DNA of 64,000 nt from an uncultured Clostridiaceae bacterium (GTDB lineage: Bacteria > Bacillota > Clostridia > TANB77 > CAG-508), in the NCBI GenBank assembly GCA_946998225.1, contig CAMPYH010000001.1, positions 1 through 64,000 on the forward strand, in the 5' to 3' direction. Made by a program: the position numbers and the translations under genes. The notes under the pieces were generated by a model. It had not been told where the DNA came from, searched no databases, and saw only the letters and a program-made list of their open reading frames with translations. Below, piece after piece: positions 62,301 to 64,000 of the stretch; position 1 is the first letter of the stretch; each line of letters begins with the position of its first letter.

Positions 62301-64000
62301 CTTTCAGTTTCATCAAATTTTCCTAGTAGCTCTCTTAACTCTTCTTTATATTTTTTAACTTCTTCTAACTTTTGTGATCCGATTATCTCATTATATTTTC
62401 TATATATTTCATTATATATATCTTTTAGTTTTAGATAATCTTCAATAACATCATTACTTTGTGATTGTACTTTATCTGCAAGTTTTGCCATTTCTTCTTT
62501 TAATAGATTAGCTTCGTTTGCAAATTTTTCTTTTTCTAAATGATCTTTTTCTATTTGTTCTTGATATTTCTTTCTAATTTCAAGTAAATATGTTCTACTG
62601 TTTTGTAATGCACATCCTGCTTGATCTTCAGGATTACACATAAATTCATTATTAAAATAATTTGAATAAGTTCCATATATTTTTGCATTAGTTAAAGTTG
62701 CAAACCAACCTGCACCTAAGCCATTATCTTTTTTGAAATAATCTAAATAGTCTAATTTATATGGTCCTACAATATATGATTGACGTTCAGCGTCAAATAC
62801 CATTGTTTTTTCATCTTCTGGTTTTTTACCATTTACTTCAACAAATCTTGGTTCATACATTAAATTAGGATTTTTAATAACTCTTTTTTCTGGTAAAAAT
62901 GTTGGTACTTCACCTCTAAATTTCAAAAGTTTATCTCTTTGTTTTGAGTGTATGACTTCTTGATTTGGATATTCATTTTTTCCTCTATCTTCACAAAAAT
63001 CTAATAACTCATCCCAGTACTTTTTAAATTCATTTGAATCAAGTATTAATGACCAAGCTGTTTTCTTATTTGGATCTGGTTTTAGTGATGTACCACCATA
63101 CCATACTTCACCTCTTCTTCCTTCTTCAGTGTTAGCCCATATAGCATATTGTGTATCTCCGCCACCGCCACCTTCAACTTGTTCAATATTTGTATTTATT
63201 TCATAGTTTTCATCATCAAAACGTTTTACATACATTTCATTGATTATATATCCTGCTTCAGCAGATATTGTATCACTTGGTTCAAAGAAGTCTTGATCTT
63301 TTATTCTTCTTGCACCTTGTCTGTGTTCTCTTATGTGGTATTTATTTGTACCTCTTACATGATTATCTACAGGAGTTCTTCCATGTTCATGGTTAACAGA
63401 TACATCTGGATTAAGTCCATTTCCAAAATGCATAGCTCTTATTGCTAATGTAATAGCTTCTAAAGCTTTTGCATTTGCATCTTTTAATATATCTGTTATT
63501 TCTGCAGAAGTTTCTTGATATTCTCTATTATCTCTTGCATTTATTACATGTCCTATAACTGCAGTTTCAGTCTTTTCCCATCTAATATTATTACCTTTAT
63601 CTTTTACTTCATTGTATACAAGATCAACAAATATTTTTACATATTCAACAGTACCACGTGAAGCTAATTGATTTCTTCCTGCGACAAGTGCATCTTCAAT
63701 CATTCTTCTTAAATCTGGATCTAATTGTCCGTTTTCATCAAGATGTCCAATTTGTCCTCTTTCACCTGTAAGCATTATTCCATGTCCAGAACAAGTTATT
63801 TCTGGTCTTCTTAGCATTGATCCAGCATGTAATCCACCACCAGTTGATTGCATAAGTTCAAAACCTCTTGGAATATATACTCCACCTTCATTTACTAAAT
63901 CTTTTCTTTTAGATTTAAATCTTGGTTTTATTGAATTTGGATTATTTAAAGAATCATCTATTGAATCTTTAATGCTTTTTCTATCAAATTTCTCATTTGA
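56372..64000 (-). CDS. Giant surface protein, start beyond the window (at least 2542 residues)
   Basis: The frame is open to position 64000, 49 codons past the first visible ATG at 63853, so the true start and any signal peptide lie outside. Seen parts: an N-terminal domain with VEGGGGGDTQYAIW; a long coiled coil (about 62080-62600); an Asn/Gly/Ser-rich linker (about 61180-61300); two SdrD B/Cna-B-like modules opening with NGKVWEDKYAGE (about 60600) and SGDVWEDFRNEE (about 58600); several other beta-rich modules. The C-terminus has TPPTG, a membrane helix and a charged 22-residue tail. It may be the tip adhesin or a separate wall protein, since the first gene of many pilus loci is a large adhesin. 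Confidence 0.75.
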   Translation of the reverse strand, partial: SNEKFDRKSIKDSIDDSLNNPNSIKPRFKSKRKDLVNEGGVYIPRGFELMQSTGGGLHAGSMLRRPEITCSGHGIMLTGERGQIGHLDENGQLDPDLRRMIEDALVAGRNQLASRGTVEYVKIFVDLVYNEVKDKGNNIRWEKTETAVIGHVINARDNREYQETSAEITDILKDANAKALEAITLAIRAMHFGNGLNPDVSVNHEHGRTPVDNHVRGTNKYHIREHRQGARRIKDQDFFEPSDTISAEAGYIINEMYVKRFDDENYEINTNIEQVEGGGGGDTQYAIWANTEEGRRGEVWYGGTSLKPDPNKKTAWSLILDSNEFKKYWDELLDFCEDRGKNEYPNQEVIHSKQRDKLLKFRGEVPTFLPEKRVIKNPNLMYEPRFVEVNGKKPEDEKTMVFDAERQSYIVGPYKLDYLDYFKKDNGLGAGWFATLTNAKIYGTYSNYFNNEFMCNPEDQAGCALQNSRTYLLEIRKKYQEQIEKDHLEKEKFANEANLLKEEMAKLADKVQSQSNDVIEDYLKLKDIYNEIYRKYNEIIGSQKLEEVKKYKEELRELLGKFDETERNLRDFPRELKDQLNNCLDVFENMIKQLEKVARTHEDKLNLKQQYYRAKYEFEKSRKEYQKQKNKNQRKIENAEDYQRGNVDGTNLPEGKIEKEDLGDYTIKFHAIRTNGNMSENPYRAVAVGPNSGLRKNDLIYIDALKDKNSETYVVVTDDGVDPDLRGKEISIAVPKEDLRDLHELTANVKRIVKYGTRFSAKNPNLLGPTSSESVFDDIEGLPSRPNIPTYEEWKKKEGINGEYPYVKSAYMEDVMKDIKAWLKDNENLLGYTIALASYEKVLKDAGYTLDKNKRSPGSIYDNTDRVYEFLDKLETRKKELGEKAYKEAQEKAKEQRNKSQEKNNNGGSGNNNGNSSNSNANSNNNNNNNNNQNAGRNSSGENTASVDPVFNIENDEDAEINITDPEIKGWKFLVERSLNEGEYTEQGQLAPAPGETFYFEIPYDQNLLGISAIKFEFYHMVYGGDSMIYEGTNRIFGDIKDSTKVDSELADNGLTLRVNNVIYELNSNSNKDTPSQPLAYWASAKWFEKTVLVLRSDVNKPDPRDLEDPNLPQIPDVPKHRLSKFMVPINGKVWEDKYAGEKHLKKDNIYNENEDELVKGVKVHVYRVIGEKDGNSIKNIAEKQKARLFKTNTFEEAEWDEVYTNDKGEWGPYDIHDIGFSEIEKTKYSPDRHRVVFEVEYLYDGIEYEPVIPLASIDGDDPHAKAQNFVQMSTKQKESHFVSSFAVENREERRKYNLRHAEITGNSPVDKDGHTEGRTNETSEEGIRTGNTTRIDYKKDEKASEYGRFVSRYQKLVPEENKGEFINGRFIQASTLNLGLPYVFPNKISNSSEDVEIPIENDPTRKEIVKSSLNYMQNINFGITKRPKVNASLTKDLVSAKVIVNKKALNYLFDDAYQKLIEGPLDNEDKNAFVERLFTIQTENDYINSNLQYKLDIYKTDYIYRTEIYKNDLNGNSEDPNGIYHAIEKDIVEERGLDDPTNLAYTDDTRKLDVFLTYRISLYNDPNMSSPYSVYFTQINDYYHEDLVPVIDKDIEKIVEIDPNNAENGRTEDVGPAPTDTQTAQSHGLTVRILKPKFKVYDKWTDEVEKDENKMVDFSKGFKEFTWKELRDTKEGYHMLESTDKSPELIVPAGGRADIYTNYRIKRDGHDDRIGLNNSLKLGKFYNMAEISGFAAYNSVTGKAEGAVDDYSAPNNINVREVLEVQNPLLDKSMLEADTDGAPIINVDMPDEEHLVRKVSGDVWEDFRNEENAGIRTGNGIKEKDEKPIEGQKIILEERISIKKNFYNKNEIVTDDNTKIKLNVDSEAEYVDIPFVWPEIIRTKDGEINIKELTGLQSVTKTDANGKYEFTGVPAGNFVMKTRYSASGIIDDLVKTVKTDKDTEKRLPNYYNGIDFKSTLFYGGDNDKVNTTWLGKIINGDKEKYSYLRDDEFRRLEITKFFNKWDTRRSELLALYDRDLENANDIEKELLKLAHEYSHMVATTPKINFSIEFYEKYAKDGNKLPSLLDLRDKAYAIKGVTLTNEQNVNEIEPYDVEHVNMSIVERPQTKLVLNKEIEKIEFMPNTGTQSFVANFKTVGNVKRNVQDFNKYIQNPANIEFKTAIDLEAENNRLEETLSFESTMYGLDGLISEDKRNYAQKFAYLNIDEQLLQGGTINIDYKISTYNLSEMDRKINLEGAEDDTLRGRQYYTGKESPEGKSLGKLRQEYAPREDYRFGRYIGDEYYTRVNERLEKDDVARAKITGILDVMSTTMEHNKRHENAEEWVPMSKHSLIGVLQGVTEENANTKEYIDRTNNRNTPYITESRSNILGRMENTEKDILPIDYYLNPGDVKNIEITNSNKKDAPDWMRIVNIGGTATTSSVGRAGDFSYENSAEIVIYDLDTARRAVGSAPGSIFTDMNETDKGLFISTSKQYDADTTEYVTVTPPTGASVLEKKQNSALVYISIFTVTLSTIGILIKLNLEKKDKIESYYANKPWERK

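Noticed and set aside
1..64000. CRISPR array, transposase or insertion sequence, prophage genes
   Set aside because: No regularly spaced repeats, transposase motifs or phage structural genes were seen on either strand.
1..64000. Alternative genetic code (TGA read as an amino acid)
   Set aside because: All recognised core proteins are full length under the standard code, and no gene needs read-through of TGA.

Overview
The window is very AT-rich DNA from a low-GC, single-membrane bacterium. It is best read as an uncultured or gut-type member of the Clostridia (Bacillota). The supporting genes are a WalK/WalR-type two-component pair, a PASTA-containing class B penicillin-binding protein, a DUF4364 protein, sortases with an LPXTG pilin, and strong AGGAGG ribosome sites. 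No gene for an outer membrane or LPS is visible. The genetic code is standard. The organism assignment is inference from gene content; no rRNA lies inside the window.

Region 1 (1-5963): an outward-facing consensus promoter at the left edge, then yibE/F, thymidylate kinase, an MscS channel and a SpoVD/FtsI-like PBP, all on the minus strand and directly downstream of region 2. Region 2 (5994-31394) is the notable part. It is a chromosomal type IV secretion system (T4SS)-derived locus: a 14-gene minus-strand operon with a good promoter at 29877-29905, plus three more pilin genes in two extra units. It encodes four T4SS-type pilins, a PrgI-like protein, a VirB4 ATPase split into two overlapping genes, four VirB6/TrbL-like polytopic proteins (one fused to an intact M23 peptidase), two probable VirB8/NTF2-like proteins, an anchored protein of unknown type, a membrane-anchored J-domain protein, a probable membrane-anchored cyclophilin, and a 1464-residue cell-wall hydrolase. 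No relaxase, VirD4 coupling protein, VirB11, integrase or replication gene is visible. It therefore does not look like a normal conjugative element, and I treat it as a candidate dedicated secretion or surface machine.

Region 3 (31503-40055): tRNA-Pro(TGG) with encoded CCA, smc, a lemA-htpX operon, and a divergent plus-strand operon gtrA - GT2 - DUF2304 - GT39-like for polyprenol-linked sugar transfer. The gtrA reading frame has no ATG, GTG or TTG start. Region 4 (40101-51843): a housekeeping and regulatory run (walR-walK, an unknown membrane protein, lepB, holB, mfd, a SpoU methyltransferase, DUF4364), preceded by a GGDEF protein and an Ig-like membrane protein behind a promoter that contains a palindrome. 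Region 5 (51932-64000): a sortase-dependent pilus locus transcribed leftward. It holds a giant surface protein (truncated by the window edge), a sortase, an LPLTG pilin, a class C-like sortase, a small secreted protein and a strong terminator.

The two surface systems and the PBP suggest an organism that invests heavily in cell-envelope machines. The T4SS-like operon brings its own peptidoglycan hydrolases and extracytoplasmic folding helpers, and it runs without an obvious terminator into a peptidoglycan transpeptidase gene.
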